Source: Candidatus Gastranaerophilales bacterium (GTDB lineage Bacteria > Cyanobacteriota > Vampirovibrionia > Gastranaerophilales > Gastranaerophilaceae). Taken from it: a stretch of 51,729 nt of DNA. The translations under genes were made by a program, and so were the position numbers. Location: NCBI GenBank assembly GCA_944323625.1, contig CALUTD010000015.1:1-51729 (forward strand). Direction: 5' to 3'. Positions 32,961-41,145 of this stretch are shown one piece after another (position 1 is the stretch's first letter; every line of letters starts with the position of its first letter). Under the pieces are notes generated by a model. The model had not been told where the DNA came from and did no database searches. It saw nothing but the letters and a program-made list of their open reading frames with translations.

Positions 32961-35564
32961 TTAAATACTTATTCTTAGCCCAAATTGAAGAGCAATACCG
33001 TTTCTTCCTCCGTTACGTATGAGTCCTTCAAAAAAGCCTGTTAATCTGTCACCCCATCTTTTTTGAATGCCTGCTCCATACTGAACAAAAGGTTTAACGG
33101 ATAATTCAGGCAAGTAAATATCATTTGCACTAAATCGAGATTTATCAATAATATTCCAAACCATTGATACACTGAGATAAGGCTGCAGATAGTTTTCAAA
33201 ATTACCTATTAGTTTTATTTCCGGTTCAAGTCTTATTGCATGAAGTGTATCAGAGTCAAAGTTTACATTTGCTTTTGTATTATAATCGAAAGTATTTACA
33301 AAAGTATAAGACATTATTAAACTTGGTTGTACAATCAGTTTTCTGTCATATAATTCAAAATTATAGCCTGTTTTTTCGGCTATACCTCCATTTAACATTG
33401 CAAAATTATCACTGCCAAATCGTGAATGAGCTTCAGCCGAATTGGCACCTATGTTGGCAGTCCATGCAGTAAAAAAGTTTCCTTTATAAAAAACAGTATC
33501 CATACCTAACAAACCACCGTTATTATATATACTATTTCCTTCAAAAGCCTGATGAGAACCATTATAAGAAATATAGCCTCCATAAATACTATACCAGTTA
33601 TTTTTTACTTCAGTTAAGGCACTTTCAATTCCGATTATACTTCCGTAAGCAACATTCGAAACTTTTGGACCGTTTTTTAAATTAACATTTTCAAATGTTG
33701 AATATGGTTTAAACCATATACCTCTTTGTTCTTCGGGTATAGTCAGAGGTGAAAATGCAAATTGATAGTTACTATTTGCAATTCTGTTTTTATTAATAAA
33801 ACCCTTCATATAAGATGGCGGATTAATCATTACCATATCCAAATTGGAAAAAACGTTTTTATATGTATCAATTGAAGTTAAATATCCGGCTAACTGTGCG
33901 GCGACAGCAGGTATATATACTGACGAATTAAACCCTTCCCGATTAAAATTAAAATATCCGTTTGATGAGTCATAACTTGAATTATAATTATATATAGGAG
34001 TTTCTATAATTTGCGGTGTATAACTTACATAGTCTTTCAAAACTGAATTCGCAAAAGGTATTGTTATAAATTCGCCTGAAGGACTACCTTCAAAATTAAG
34101 GCTTCGAACATATATATCTCCACTTCCTAAAATTGTATTAGCATTTATCATATCCATAGTTTTATTATTAAAATCTACATCGGCGAAGATGTTGCTTTGT
34201 CCGTTTAATGTCAGATTGCCGAAATTTATATTATTTATTTCATTATTTTGCATATTAAAATATATATTACTGTTTAGAGTTGTGTTTTGAGCATTAAAAT
34301 AACTGCTGTTTGCCAAAAGATTTAAAGTTCCTTCTTCAAAAATAAAGTCACCTGTATAGTTTTCATTTATTCCTCCTAAATTAAGAATAGAACTGCCTTT
34401 TTTATATATTGAACCTCCGCCGGAGATTCCGCTTAATATATTATTTTCACCACTGCCTTGAAAATTAATTATACCTTGAGTTCTGTTAAAAATATCGTTT
34501 AATTCTCCGGATTTACTTCTATTATTTTGGAATGTTGTACTTTCGATATTTAAAATACCTGAATTTAAAACAGCACCACCATCTCCTATTTGAGTTAATG
34601 AAGTTATGCTATTATTTTCAAATAATGAGTTTTTTATTGTTGCAGTCGCGTTTTCTCCGTTAAAAAACGCCCCACCTCCGCCATAATAGGTTGAATCAAC
34701 ATGATTATTATATAAATGAGAATTTTCTATTGTAATATTTTTTTCATTAAAAATTGCGCCTCCTAAGATTATTGAATCAGCTGTTCCTTCTGCATAATTA
34801 TTACTTAAAGTCGTATTTGTTATTTCCATATCACCAATATTATAAATTGCACCGCCATAACTAAAAATTCTACCTTCTCCCGATGTATAATTACCATCAA
34901 ATTCACTTGTATCTATATACAATTGTCCGTTATTATATATTGCTCCTCCATATGGTATAACAGTTCCATAAGAATAATTCTTTGAAAAAGATGAATTATT
35001 AATATACATAATCGTTTTTTCTCCGGATTGATATCCGTTAGCTATAGCCCCGCCGTATGATGAGCCGCCATTAGTATAATTATCAATAAATTGACTATTG
35101 TTAATATGTATTATCCCATCATTCAAATTGTATAATGCTCCGCCAACGCTAAATGAAGATCCGACTGCATCTGCAAAATTGTTGTTAAAAATTGAATCAT
35201 TTATAGTTGTGTCTGAACCGTCATTATATATTGCACCCGCATATTTTGATAATCCATACAACTGCCCCTGGCAGTTTCTAATTCCTATGGAGTGAAAAAG
35301 ACTGTTTTCTTCAAGCATAAAACCGCCAAATAGATCATTCCCTGTAATATAATGGTTATCACCTTCATAAGTAATACTGTAATTACTAAAATGATTTCCT
35401 ATTGTTTCATCCGCTTCCAAATTTGAAGTAAATGTTATTATATCACCGTTTGAAGGAACTATATTTATAAATTCATCAAAAGTATCTACCGATATATTTT
35501 GAGAGAATGCAGTTTTAGGCATAAATATTAAAATAAGAACTAATAAGAATATTTTTTTATACAT
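32961..35564 (-). CDS. Autotransporter with beta-helix passenger
   Basis: Surface protein secreted by the type V route. The 867-residue product has a signal peptide (MYKKIFLLVLILIFMPKTAFS, about 21 residues), a passenger (about 25-590) built from repeats with GGAIYN/GGAVLN turns and SxFxNNxA or TTFQNN ladders, as in right-handed parallel beta-helices, and a C-terminal barrel (about 600-867) starting RGIWFKPYSTFENV and ending with alternating hydrophobic strands (GIALQFGLRISI). The final residue is Ile rather than the common Phe. It implies an outer membrane with a BAM system. Role is probably adhesion, but no binding module is recognised. No ribosome site is evident. Confidence 0.85.
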   Translation of the reverse strand: MYKKIFLLVLILIFMPKTAFSQNISVDTFDEFINIVPSNGDIITFTSNLEADETIGNHFSNYSITYEGDNHYITGNDLFGGFMLEENSLFHSIGIRNCQGQLYGLSKYAGAIYNDGSDTTINDSIFNNNFADAVGSSFSVGGALYNLNDGIIHINNSQFIDNYTNGGSSYGGAIANGYQSGEKTIMYINNSSFSKNYSYGTVIPYGGAIYNNGQLYIDTSEFDGNYTSGEGRIFSYGGAIYNIGDMEITNTTLSNNYAEGTADSIILGGAIFNEKNITIENSHLYNNHVDSTYYGGGGAFFNGENATATIKNSLFENNSITSLTQIGDGGAVLNSGILNIESTTFQNNRSKSGELNDIFNRTQGIINFQGSGENNILSGISGGGSIYKKGSSILNLGGINENYTGDFIFEEGTLNLLANSSYFNAQNTTLNSNIYFNMQNNEINNINFGNLTLNGQSNIFADVDFNNKTMDMINANTILGSGDIYVRSLNFEGSPSGEFITIPFANSVLKDYVSYTPQIIETPIYNYNSSYDSSNGYFNFNREGFNSSVYIPAVAAQLAGYLTSIDTYKNVFSNLDMVMINPPSYMKGFINKNRIANSNYQFAFSPLTIPEEQRGIWFKPYSTFENVNLKNGPKVSNVAYGSIIGIESALTEVKNNWYSIYGGYISYNGSHQAFEGNSIYNNGGLLGMDTVFYKGNFFTAWTANIGANSAEAHSRFGSDNFAMLNGGIAEKTGYNFELYDRKLIVQPSLIMSYTFVNTFDYNTKANVNFDSDTLHAIRLEPEIKLIGNFENYLQPYLSVSMVWNIIDKSRFSANDIYLPELSVKPFVQYGAGIQKRWGDRLTGFFEGLIRNGGRNGIALQFGLRISI

Positions 35565-35642
35565 AAAATTAATATTAAAACTTTAAAAGAAAAATTATAT
35601 TAATCAGTATGCCGATTTTTTGTATGACAAAAGAATAATATT

Positions 35643-36428
35643 TTATATATCCATACTGCCTTGTCTTAGCCCTTCAATATCCAGCGTTATATATGTAAAA
35701 CCCATTTGTTTCAGTTGTATAGTTATTTTATCTTTTAATTTTATAAACTTTTCAAAATCTTTGCTTGGAATTTCTATGCGTGCAATATTTTGATGAAGTC
35801 TTACTCGGTTTTCACTAAACCCTGAAGTTTTTAAGTATTTTTCCGCTTGTTTTACGATATTTAAAGATTTCTCGTTCAAAAGAGTGTTATAAGGAAATCT
35901 TGTAGCATAACAAGGGTTTGAAGGTTTATTATATATTTCGGGTTCATATTGTTTAAGATAAGTTCTTATTTCTTCCTTTGTTATTTTATGAAGTGCAAAA
36001 GGTGATATAATATGCAGTTCGTCAAGTGCTTTAAGTCCCGGTCTATATACGTTTAAATCGTCATAATTAGTACCGTCAAAAATATTTCCGAGAGAGTTTT
36101 TAACCGCAAATTCTTTTAATTTTGAAAAAATTTGTTTTTTACAGTGATAACACCTGTCTTTTGGATTTGAGGCTATAATACTGTCTTCAAGCGGATTATA
36201 GTTTATTATTTGATGTTTAACACCGTATTTTTTACAGAAGTTTTTTGCAAATTCAATATCTTCTTCTGCCTGAAAAACTGATTGAAATGTTACTGCGGTA
36301 AGATTTAAATTTTTACACAGAATAAGGAGCATAGCACTGTCAACTCCGCCGGAAAAAGCAAGGCATATACCTTGCTTCCCCGACTCGTTTAAGTATTCTT
36401 TAAGTTTATCGTATTTATTGTTTTTCAT
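35643..36428 (-). CDS. larE: LarE, sacrificial sulfur transferase for the nickel-pincer cofactor
   Basis: Activates and thiolates the pyridinium-dicarboxylate precursor of the nickel-pincer cofactor used by lactate racemase and relatives. The 261-residue product has the PP-loop SGGVDS (residues 26-31), and cysteines at C93 and C96 (RCYHCKK) and C173 (NPCYATRF). LarE proteins either give up a single Cys sulfur or, with three cysteines, use a 4Fe-4S cluster; the three-Cys set here fits the second type. It overlaps larMN by 14 bases and closes the lar operon. Confidence 0.9.
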   Translation of the reverse strand: MKNNKYDKLKEYLNESGKQGICLAFSGGVDSAMLLILCKNLNLTAVTFQSVFQAEEDIEFAKNFCKKYGVKHQIINYNPLEDSIIASNPKDRCYHCKKQIFSKLKEFAVKNSLGNIFDGTNYDDLNVYRPGLKALDELHIISPFALHKITKEEIRTYLKQYEPEIYNKPSNPCYATRFPYNTLLNEKSLNIVKQAEKYLKTSGFSENRVRLHQNIARIEIPSKDFEKFIKLKDKITIQLKQMGFTYITLDIEGLRQGSMDI

Positions 36429-37329
36429 AGACTTGTGCTTGTTTTACCGTTAAAAGTTTACAAACTGTAAGCATTAAAACCGTTACAACTAAGAGCCCTA
36501 ATATATTTGCAAATGCTGAAGGCAATTGAGTTAAAATTGCGGTTTTTGCTTGAAGTGCTTCGGATATCGAATAAATATACCCTTGAGTTTGGGCCATAAA
36601 GGAATCTGACAGGTTAATAAGGGACCATTCCAAACCGTCAGGTTTATTTGAAGCATATTGCGAAATAACTCCGGCTAGAATTAATGCTGTTGTTCCTAAA
36701 GAATATGAAAATACTTTTGATAGTTGTGTATTTTTAGCGGCCAATATTATAACAGCGCTGAATATGCCTTCAACAATACCTATAGGAAGGTGGATTCCCT
36801 GCATTAAACTTGTAAATAAACCGATATTTAAGCTTGTTGAGCCTGATAATGCAGATTCCGCAACAACTGAAATCGACCCGAGCTGGAGTGCTGCAACTGA
36901 AGCCAATATTGTTCCCAAAACAGGTTTATTTCTTTCTGCAAGAGGTTTATATAAAAGCGGATATGCAACAAAACATGACAATATTCCCATATTGAAGATG
37001 TTACATCCGAGTGCTAAAAGTCCGCCGTCTGCAAAGAAAAGAGCTTGAATCAACAATATTGAACATATTGCCAAAAATCCCGTGTAAGGGCCTAAAAGTG
37101 CTGCAAGCAAAAGACCTCCGACTATATGACCGCTTGAACCGGTTTCAGGTATAGCAAAATTTATCATTTGCAGTGCAAAAACAAAAGCTGTTAATGCAAC
37201 TGTAGGTAAAATGTTATCTTTTGAAAAATCTTTTTTAGCTTTTTTGTAAGCCCAAACGGCTGCACATCCTGCCGCTATTAACATTGGAATGCCTGTTACC
37301 GGACATATAATTGAATTTCCCAAATGCAT
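36415..37329 (-). CDS. LarMN-like nickel ECF transporter membrane component (CbiM/NikMN type)
   Basis: Inner-membrane substrate-binding subunit of an energy-coupling-factor transporter. The 304-residue product starts MHLGNSIICPVTG; the exposed N-terminal Met-His metal site is the hallmark of CbiM/NikM proteins, though their His is usually part of MHIxxG. GSSGHIVGGLLLAALLGPYTG and FADGGLLALGCNIFNMG are family blocks. The C-terminal third (ASNKPDGLEWSL, then a final helix) corresponds to CbiN/NikN, so M and N are fused. Lying between larC and larE, nickel is the likely cargo. The ATPase and T subunits are not in the window. AAAGGAG precedes the ATG. Confidence 0.88.
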   Translation of the reverse strand: MHLGNSIICPVTGIPMLIAAGCAAVWAYKKAKKDFSKDNILPTVALTAFVFALQMINFAIPETGSSGHIVGGLLLAALLGPYTGFLAICSILLIQALFFADGGLLALGCNIFNMGILSCFVAYPLLYKPLAERNKPVLGTILASVAALQLGSISVVAESALSGSTSLNIGLFTSLMQGIHLPIGIVEGIFSAVIILAAKNTQLSKVFSYSLGTTALILAGVISQYASNKPDGLEWSLINLSDSFMAQTQGYIYSISEALQAKTAILTQLPSAFANILGLLVVTVLMLTVCKLLTVKQAQVYEKQ

Positions 37330-37340
37330 ATTTGTCTCCT

Positions 37341-38093
37341 TTATTTTATCTTCATTACTCTTAAAATCGGATTTTCATATTTTCTTTTTCCTGCGCCGTA
37401 TCCGACCTTTTCTATAATAAATTTTTCGGGCAGATTTTCTCCCGTATACAAAGCAGCGGCTATTGCGGCTCCTGTCGGAGTAACCATTTCCCCGTCATTA
37501 TTTGTAATTTTTAATGGCTATTCATATTTTGAAGCAATTTCACATACGGCAGGAACCGGAACCGGTAACTTTCCGTGCTGACATTCCACGAAGCCCTGAC
37601 CTTCGGTTAAGGTCGAAAAGTATACTTTTTCAGGATGTAAATCGTCAAAAAGTACAGAAAAGCTTACAATATCAGCAATAGAATCTATTGCGCCGACTTC
37701 ATGAAAATGTACATCTTTAATATCTTTTCCGTGGACTTTTGCTTCCGCCTCCGCTACTATTTTAAATATTTTTTTTGCCAGTTCTTTTGCTTTTTCTGTT
37801 GTTTCGGCTTTATCAATAATTTTATTTACGTCATCTAAATTTCTATGCTCGTGATGATGATGTTCGTGTGCATGATGTTCATGATGATGTTTTTCTTCGG
37901 GAAGTATAACATCAAAATCTGTTGCACTTATTGAATTTATACTTACTTTTGAAATTTTATATGTAAATTCATTTTCTAAATTCATTGATTTTAGTGCTTT
38001 ATCAAGTTTTTCACGTGAAGCTCCAAGGTCAAGCAACGCAGCTGTTGACATATCACCTGAAATACCTGATTTACATTCAAAATATAAATTCAT
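37341..38093 (-). pseudogene. larC: LarC (nickel insertase) with in-frame TAG and no C-terminal domain
   Basis: LarC inserts nickel into the pincer cofactor. From ATG 38093 (AAAGGG upstream) the frame encodes FECKSGISGDMSTAALLDLG, a His-rich metal loop around residues 68-83, and FHEVGAIDSIADIV, then meets TAG at 37520-37518 (codon 192). In the same frame it continues PLKITNNDGEMVTPTGAAI and GYGAGKRKYENPILRV to TAA at 37343-37341. The whole is about 250 codons; LarC is usually about 400. The C-terminal domain that binds CTP in the characterised enzyme is missing. In Lactobacillus plantarum larC is read through a programmed frameshift, so recoding is conceivable; decay is the simpler view. Other genes here stop at TAG normally. 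Confidence 0.75.
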
Positions 38094-38096
38094 TAA

Positions 38097-38774
38097 CTAC
38101 CCTTTCGCAATTTTTCTGTTTATTTGATTTGCACTGTATCCGGCATTAAAACCATTATCTATATTAACAACGGTCATACCTTCCGCACAGCTGTTAAGCA
38201 TTGTTAAAAGCGCTGATATTCCGTTTAACGATGTTCCGTATCCTACTGATGTAGGAAGTGCAATAACGGGAATATCTACAAGTCCTGCAATAATACCGCC
38301 TAAAGCTCCCTCCATGCCTGCTGCCGCAATTATCACATTAGCTTTTTTTATTTCATCTATTTTGTCAAATAATCTGTGGATGCCCGCAACGCCTATATCA
38401 TAATATTTTTTTACATTACTGCCGAAAAATTCTGCTGTTTCCGCAGCTTCTTCCGCTGCCGGAATATCTCCTGTTCCTCCGGTGCAGACTGCAACTTCTC
38501 CTACTTTTATGATTTCTTTTTGTATCAGTGTAATTACTTTTGCAGTTTCATTATATTTGATATCTTGAATTTGTTTTGACAGAGCTTCATATTGTTCTTT
38601 TGATGCCCTGGTTCCTATAACATTTGAGCCTGCTTCTTTAAACGCCTTGAATATTGAAATTAATTGTTCATTTGTTTTGCATTCACAAAACACGGCTTCC
38701 GAGAAGCCTCTTCTTTTTGTTCTTTCCGTATCGAGTTTAGCAAAACCCAGTTCTATATATTTTTTATCAACCAT
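38097..38774 (-). CDS. larB: LarB, nicotinate-adenine-dinucleotide carboxylase/hydrolase
   Basis: First enzyme of nickel-pincer cofactor synthesis. The 225-residue product is PurE-like: LGFAKLDTERTKRRGFSEAVFCE at the N-terminus, then a Rossmann-like half with VAVCTGGTGDIPAAEEAAE (about residues 99-117), ANVIIAAAGMEGALGG, LVDIPVIALPTSVGYGTSLNG and VVNIDNGFNAGYSA. The end overlaps the larC ribosome site. The gene heads the operon larB-larC-larMN-larE. No Shine-Dalgarno site precedes the ATG, and the -10 box ends six bases before it, so the mRNA is probably leaderless. larA, the usual partner, is not in the window. Confidence 0.9.
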   Translation of the reverse strand: MVDKKYIELGFAKLDTERTKRRGFSEAVFCECKTNEQLISIFKAFKEAGSNVIGTRASKEQYEALSKQIQDIKYNETAKVITLIQKEIIKVGEVAVCTGGTGDIPAAEEAAETAEFFGSNVKKYYDIGVAGIHRLFDKIDEIKKANVIIAAAGMEGALGGIIAGLVDIPVIALPTSVGYGTSLNGISALLTMLNSCAEGMTVVNIDNGFNAGYSANQINRKIAKG

Positions 38775-38780
38775 AATAAT

Positions 38781-38811
38781 ATTTTAAACATTGATAGCTG
38801 CTATCAGTCAA
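38781..38811 (-). promoter_or_regulatory. lar operon promoter with palindromic operator
   Basis: On the minus strand: TTGACT (38811-38806), a 19-base spacer, TAAAAT (38786-38781). The perfect dyad TGATAGC-A-GCTATCA occupies 38792-38806, between the two boxes and touching the -35. The start codon follows at 38774. The same layout occurs at 42390-42420. A 19-base spacer with a centred dyad is the geometry of MerR-family promoters. The -35 overlaps the last codons of tatC. Confidence 0.7.
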
Positions 38812-39539
38812 GAATTATTTTTATCTTGTGAATTATACTTCCTTGCAAAAAAGAGTCCTGCTTCAAAAAGGCAATATGTAGGAATGAAGAGCATAATTTG
38901 GCTTATAACGTCAGGCGGTGTCAATATTGCAGCCACAAATAATAATATTACTATTACATATCTTCTTTTTTCGCATACGGAGTCATAAGAAATTATACCC
39001 GATTTAATAAGGTAATATGTTATAAGCGGCATTTGAAACATAAAACCAAAGGCAACAGACAGCCAAAGCGCCGTTGTTATTATATTAGATATACCAAATA
39101 CAGCCTGTATATTTGATGTTGAAAAACTTACCCCGAATTTTATTATCCACGGCAATATTATAAATATACAAAATAGTACACCTAATGCAAATAACATACT
39201 TGAAATTAAAACAACGGATTTAATTATTTTTCTTTCGTTGTCATACAATGCAGGAAGAAGAAAATTCCAAATCTGTTTTGCTATATAAGGAAAACAAACT
39301 ATAAAATCAATAACAAGAGCAAGCTTAATCTGAATTATAAAAACTTCTATCGGTGAAAAATAATTTAACATAACACTACTCTCGCCGATAATAATTTTTA
39401 TAAGCATATTAAGTGCCTTAGGCGCAATAAAAAACGCAAACGGCAATATAAGCCCCATTGAAATAAAGCATTTTAAAAGCGTTTCACGAAGTGCTTCCAA
39501 ATGTGAAATTAGCGTTTCGTTGTCCTTATCTTCGGGCAT
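38808..39539 (-). CDS. tatC: Twin-arginine translocase subunit TatC
   Basis: Membrane receptor of the Tat pathway, which exports folded, cofactor-bearing proteins. The 243-residue product has the family opening ISHLEALRETLLKCFISM, six membrane helices, PIEVFIIQIKLALVIDF, the FxxE-like region and FGFMFQMPLITYYLIKSGI. It starts one base after tatA ends. No tatB is present, so this is a minimal TatAC system. A folded substrate, the Fe-S aldo-keto reductase, lies two genes upstream. The gene ends inside the lar promoter. Confidence 0.95.
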   Translation of the reverse strand: MPEDKDNETLISHLEALRETLLKCFISMGLILPFAFFIAPKALNMLIKIIIGESSVMLNYFSPIEVFIIQIKLALVIDFIVCFPYIAKQIWNFLLPALYDNERKIIKSVVLISSMLFALGVLFCIFIILPWIIKFGVSFSTSNIQAVFGISNIITTALWLSVAFGFMFQMPLITYYLIKSGIISYDSVCEKRRYVIVILLFVAAILTPPDVISQIMLFIPTYCLFEAGLFFARKYNSQDKNNS

Positions 39540-39540
39540 T

Positions 39541-39774
39541 TTATACTTCCGGATTTTTTACATCATCTTTTAACTGATATTCCTGAGGTTTTTCGGCTGC
39601 ATCTTCAATAGCATCTTTCAAACCTTTTGCTTCTTTTTGAATAATATCTTTTGCTTTTTTATATTCATAAGAAGCTCGGCCTAAAGCTCTTGCAAGCTCA
39701 GGGATTCTTTTTCCCCCAAATAATAATAAAATAACTACTAATATTAATGTAATTTCTGTTATACCAAGTGACAT
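39541..39774 (-). CDS. tatA: Twin-arginine translocase subunit TatA
   Basis: Pore-forming Tat subunit. The 77-residue product has a short N-terminal membrane helix ([15 protein letters not shown]), the hinge [16 protein letters not shown] with the conserved FG, and a charged amphipathic helix, then an acidic tail. Length and layout are those of TatA/TatE. It is followed directly by tatC and preceded by the polyferredoxin gene after 24 bases, all on one strand. Confidence 0.95.
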   Translation of the reverse strand: MSLGITEITLILVVILLLFGGKRIPELARALGRASYEYKKAKDIIQKEAKGLKDAIEDAAEKPQEYQLKDDVKNPEV

Positions 39775-39798
39775 TTTTGTTTTCCCTTCTCTGAAAAA

Positions 39799-41082
39799 TT
39801 ATACCATTCTTTGTTCATTTACCGCAAATATTTCTATTGCGTCAAACTTGCAGGAAATTTTACATTTTCCGCAGCCTATACATTTTTGTCCGTTAACTGT
39901 ATATCTGTTGTCTTCTGTTTTTATAATAGCACCTTTAGGGCAATCAAGCGCGCATAGACCGCATTTATTACATTTATCAGAATTAATCATTGCCATTGCA
40001 ATACGAATTCTTTGTTTTTCTTCTAATGATATTTTCTGTATGGCTCCTGACGGGCATACTTTTGTACATTCATTGCAATCATATTTGCAATAACCTTCTC
40101 CGTTTGAATAATCAATATGAACTGCGGGATAATTTTCATCTGTTTTTTTTAATATTTTATTAGGACAGTTTTCAATACATAAATTACAATTTAAACATTT
40201 ATTAGCCATTCTGTTTGTATTTAATGCACCCGGAGGGATAATTATATCACGAACTTTAGCAGCATATCTGCCGGCAGTTTCAATTCCGGCTTTTATTGCA
40301 GCTCCAAACAGTACCAGTGAAGATAATGTCCATATAAAATCACGCCTTTTAGGATTAAATTTCAATTCTTTTTTCGGTTTAATGCCGTATTTTATTGCAT
40401 TTCTTTTACAAGTACCCAAACATTTCATACATTTGATGCATGTTACATTATCAACTTCTTTTTCTTTGTGGTCAATACAACCCGAGGGACATTCTTTTGC
40501 ACACAATGAACAAGAAAGACATGAATCTTTATCAATATATATTTTATTTAAAGAAATTTTTGATATAACTCCTAAAAGCGCGCCTACGGGGCAGATATTT
40601 GTACAAAAATATCTGTTTTTAAAAAACACCAATATAATTAGAGCTGCCAATACAATAAGTCCGAAGGCACTGCAACTAAACGCGGAACCAAATATTGTAT
40701 AAGGGTCTAAATATCTTATTGCAAGTGCACTTCCGCCTATTAACATTCCAAATGATATGACCGCTAAAAAGTATTTTAAAGGAAGATTCTTATGAAATCC
40801 GTTTTTACGCCTCATAATCAAGGCTATAAATTCCTGTAAAATTCCGAATGGACATAATATTGAACAATAAAATCTGCCGAATAATATTGTTAATATTACT
40901 ATTGTCAAAAGTATAATTAATGCGGTCAAAGAATAGTCAAATATTGTCCTTTGAAGCAGTGCTGCGAATTGTAAATCTAAAAATTTTATTTTGTAAAAAA
41001 TACCAAAAATTGCAAGCAAAGACAAAATACCGACAATTCCGGCAAATGTTAATCTTAAAATATAAAACAGTTTTTTGTTCAT
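39799..41082 (-). CDS. NapH/MauN-like membrane polyferredoxin
   Basis: Integral membrane electron-transfer protein. The 427-residue product has about four membrane helices in the first 155 residues, with CSILCPFGILQEF and CTNICPVGALLG, the paired motifs of NapH/CcoG-like proteins. Then come 4Fe-4S motifs CLSCSLCAKECPSGC and CIKCMKCLGTCKRN, another membrane helix (about 250-265), and four more motifs: CLNCNLCIENCPN, CNECTKVCPSGA, CNKCGLCALDCPKGA and CIGCGKCKISCKFDA. It could therefore carry six or more clusters. It probably passes electrons across the membrane to the exported Fe-S aldo-keto reductase upstream; that link is inferred from gene order. Confidence 0.8.
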   Translation of the reverse strand: MNKKLFYILRLTFAGIVGILSLLAIFGIFYKIKFLDLQFAALLQRTIFDYSLTALIILLTIVILTILFGRFYCSILCPFGILQEFIALIMRRKNGFHKNLPLKYFLAVISFGMLIGGSALAIRYLDPYTIFGSAFSCSAFGLIVLAALIILVFFKNRYFCTNICPVGALLGVISKISLNKIYIDKDSCLSCSLCAKECPSGCIDHKEKEVDNVTCIKCMKCLGTCKRNAIKYGIKPKKELKFNPKRRDFIWTLSSLVLFGAAIKAGIETAGRYAAKVRDIIIPPGALNTNRMANKCLNCNLCIENCPNKILKKTDENYPAVHIDYSNGEGYCKYDCNECTKVCPSGAIQKISLEEKQRIRIAMAMINSDKCNKCGLCALDCPKGAIIKTEDNRYTVNGQKCIGCGKCKISCKFDAIEIFAVNEQRMV

Positions 41083-41110
41083 ACTAAAATTTTCCCTGTA
41101 TTTAAAAGAA

Positions 41111-41138
41111 AAAGATACCCGAATTTTCGGGTATCTTT
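41111..41138 (-). terminator. Hairpin between the aldo-keto reductase and polyferredoxin genes
   Basis: AAAGATACCCGA (41111-41122) pairs with TCGGGTATCTTT (41127-41138) around a 4-base loop. As the flanking genes run the same way, it is either a terminator or a step-down point that lowers expression of the polyferredoxin-tatA-tatC part. Confidence 0.75.
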
Positions 41139-41145
41139 ATATATT

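Noticed and set aside
37518-37520. Genome-wide recoding of TAG as sense
   Set aside because: Other intact genes (for example nusG and the BaiN-type gene) stop at TAG at the expected length, so the amber codon in larC is a local matter.
37324-37581. 85-codon plus-strand frame across the end of larC
   Set aside because: It is antisense to clear LarC motifs on the minus strand.
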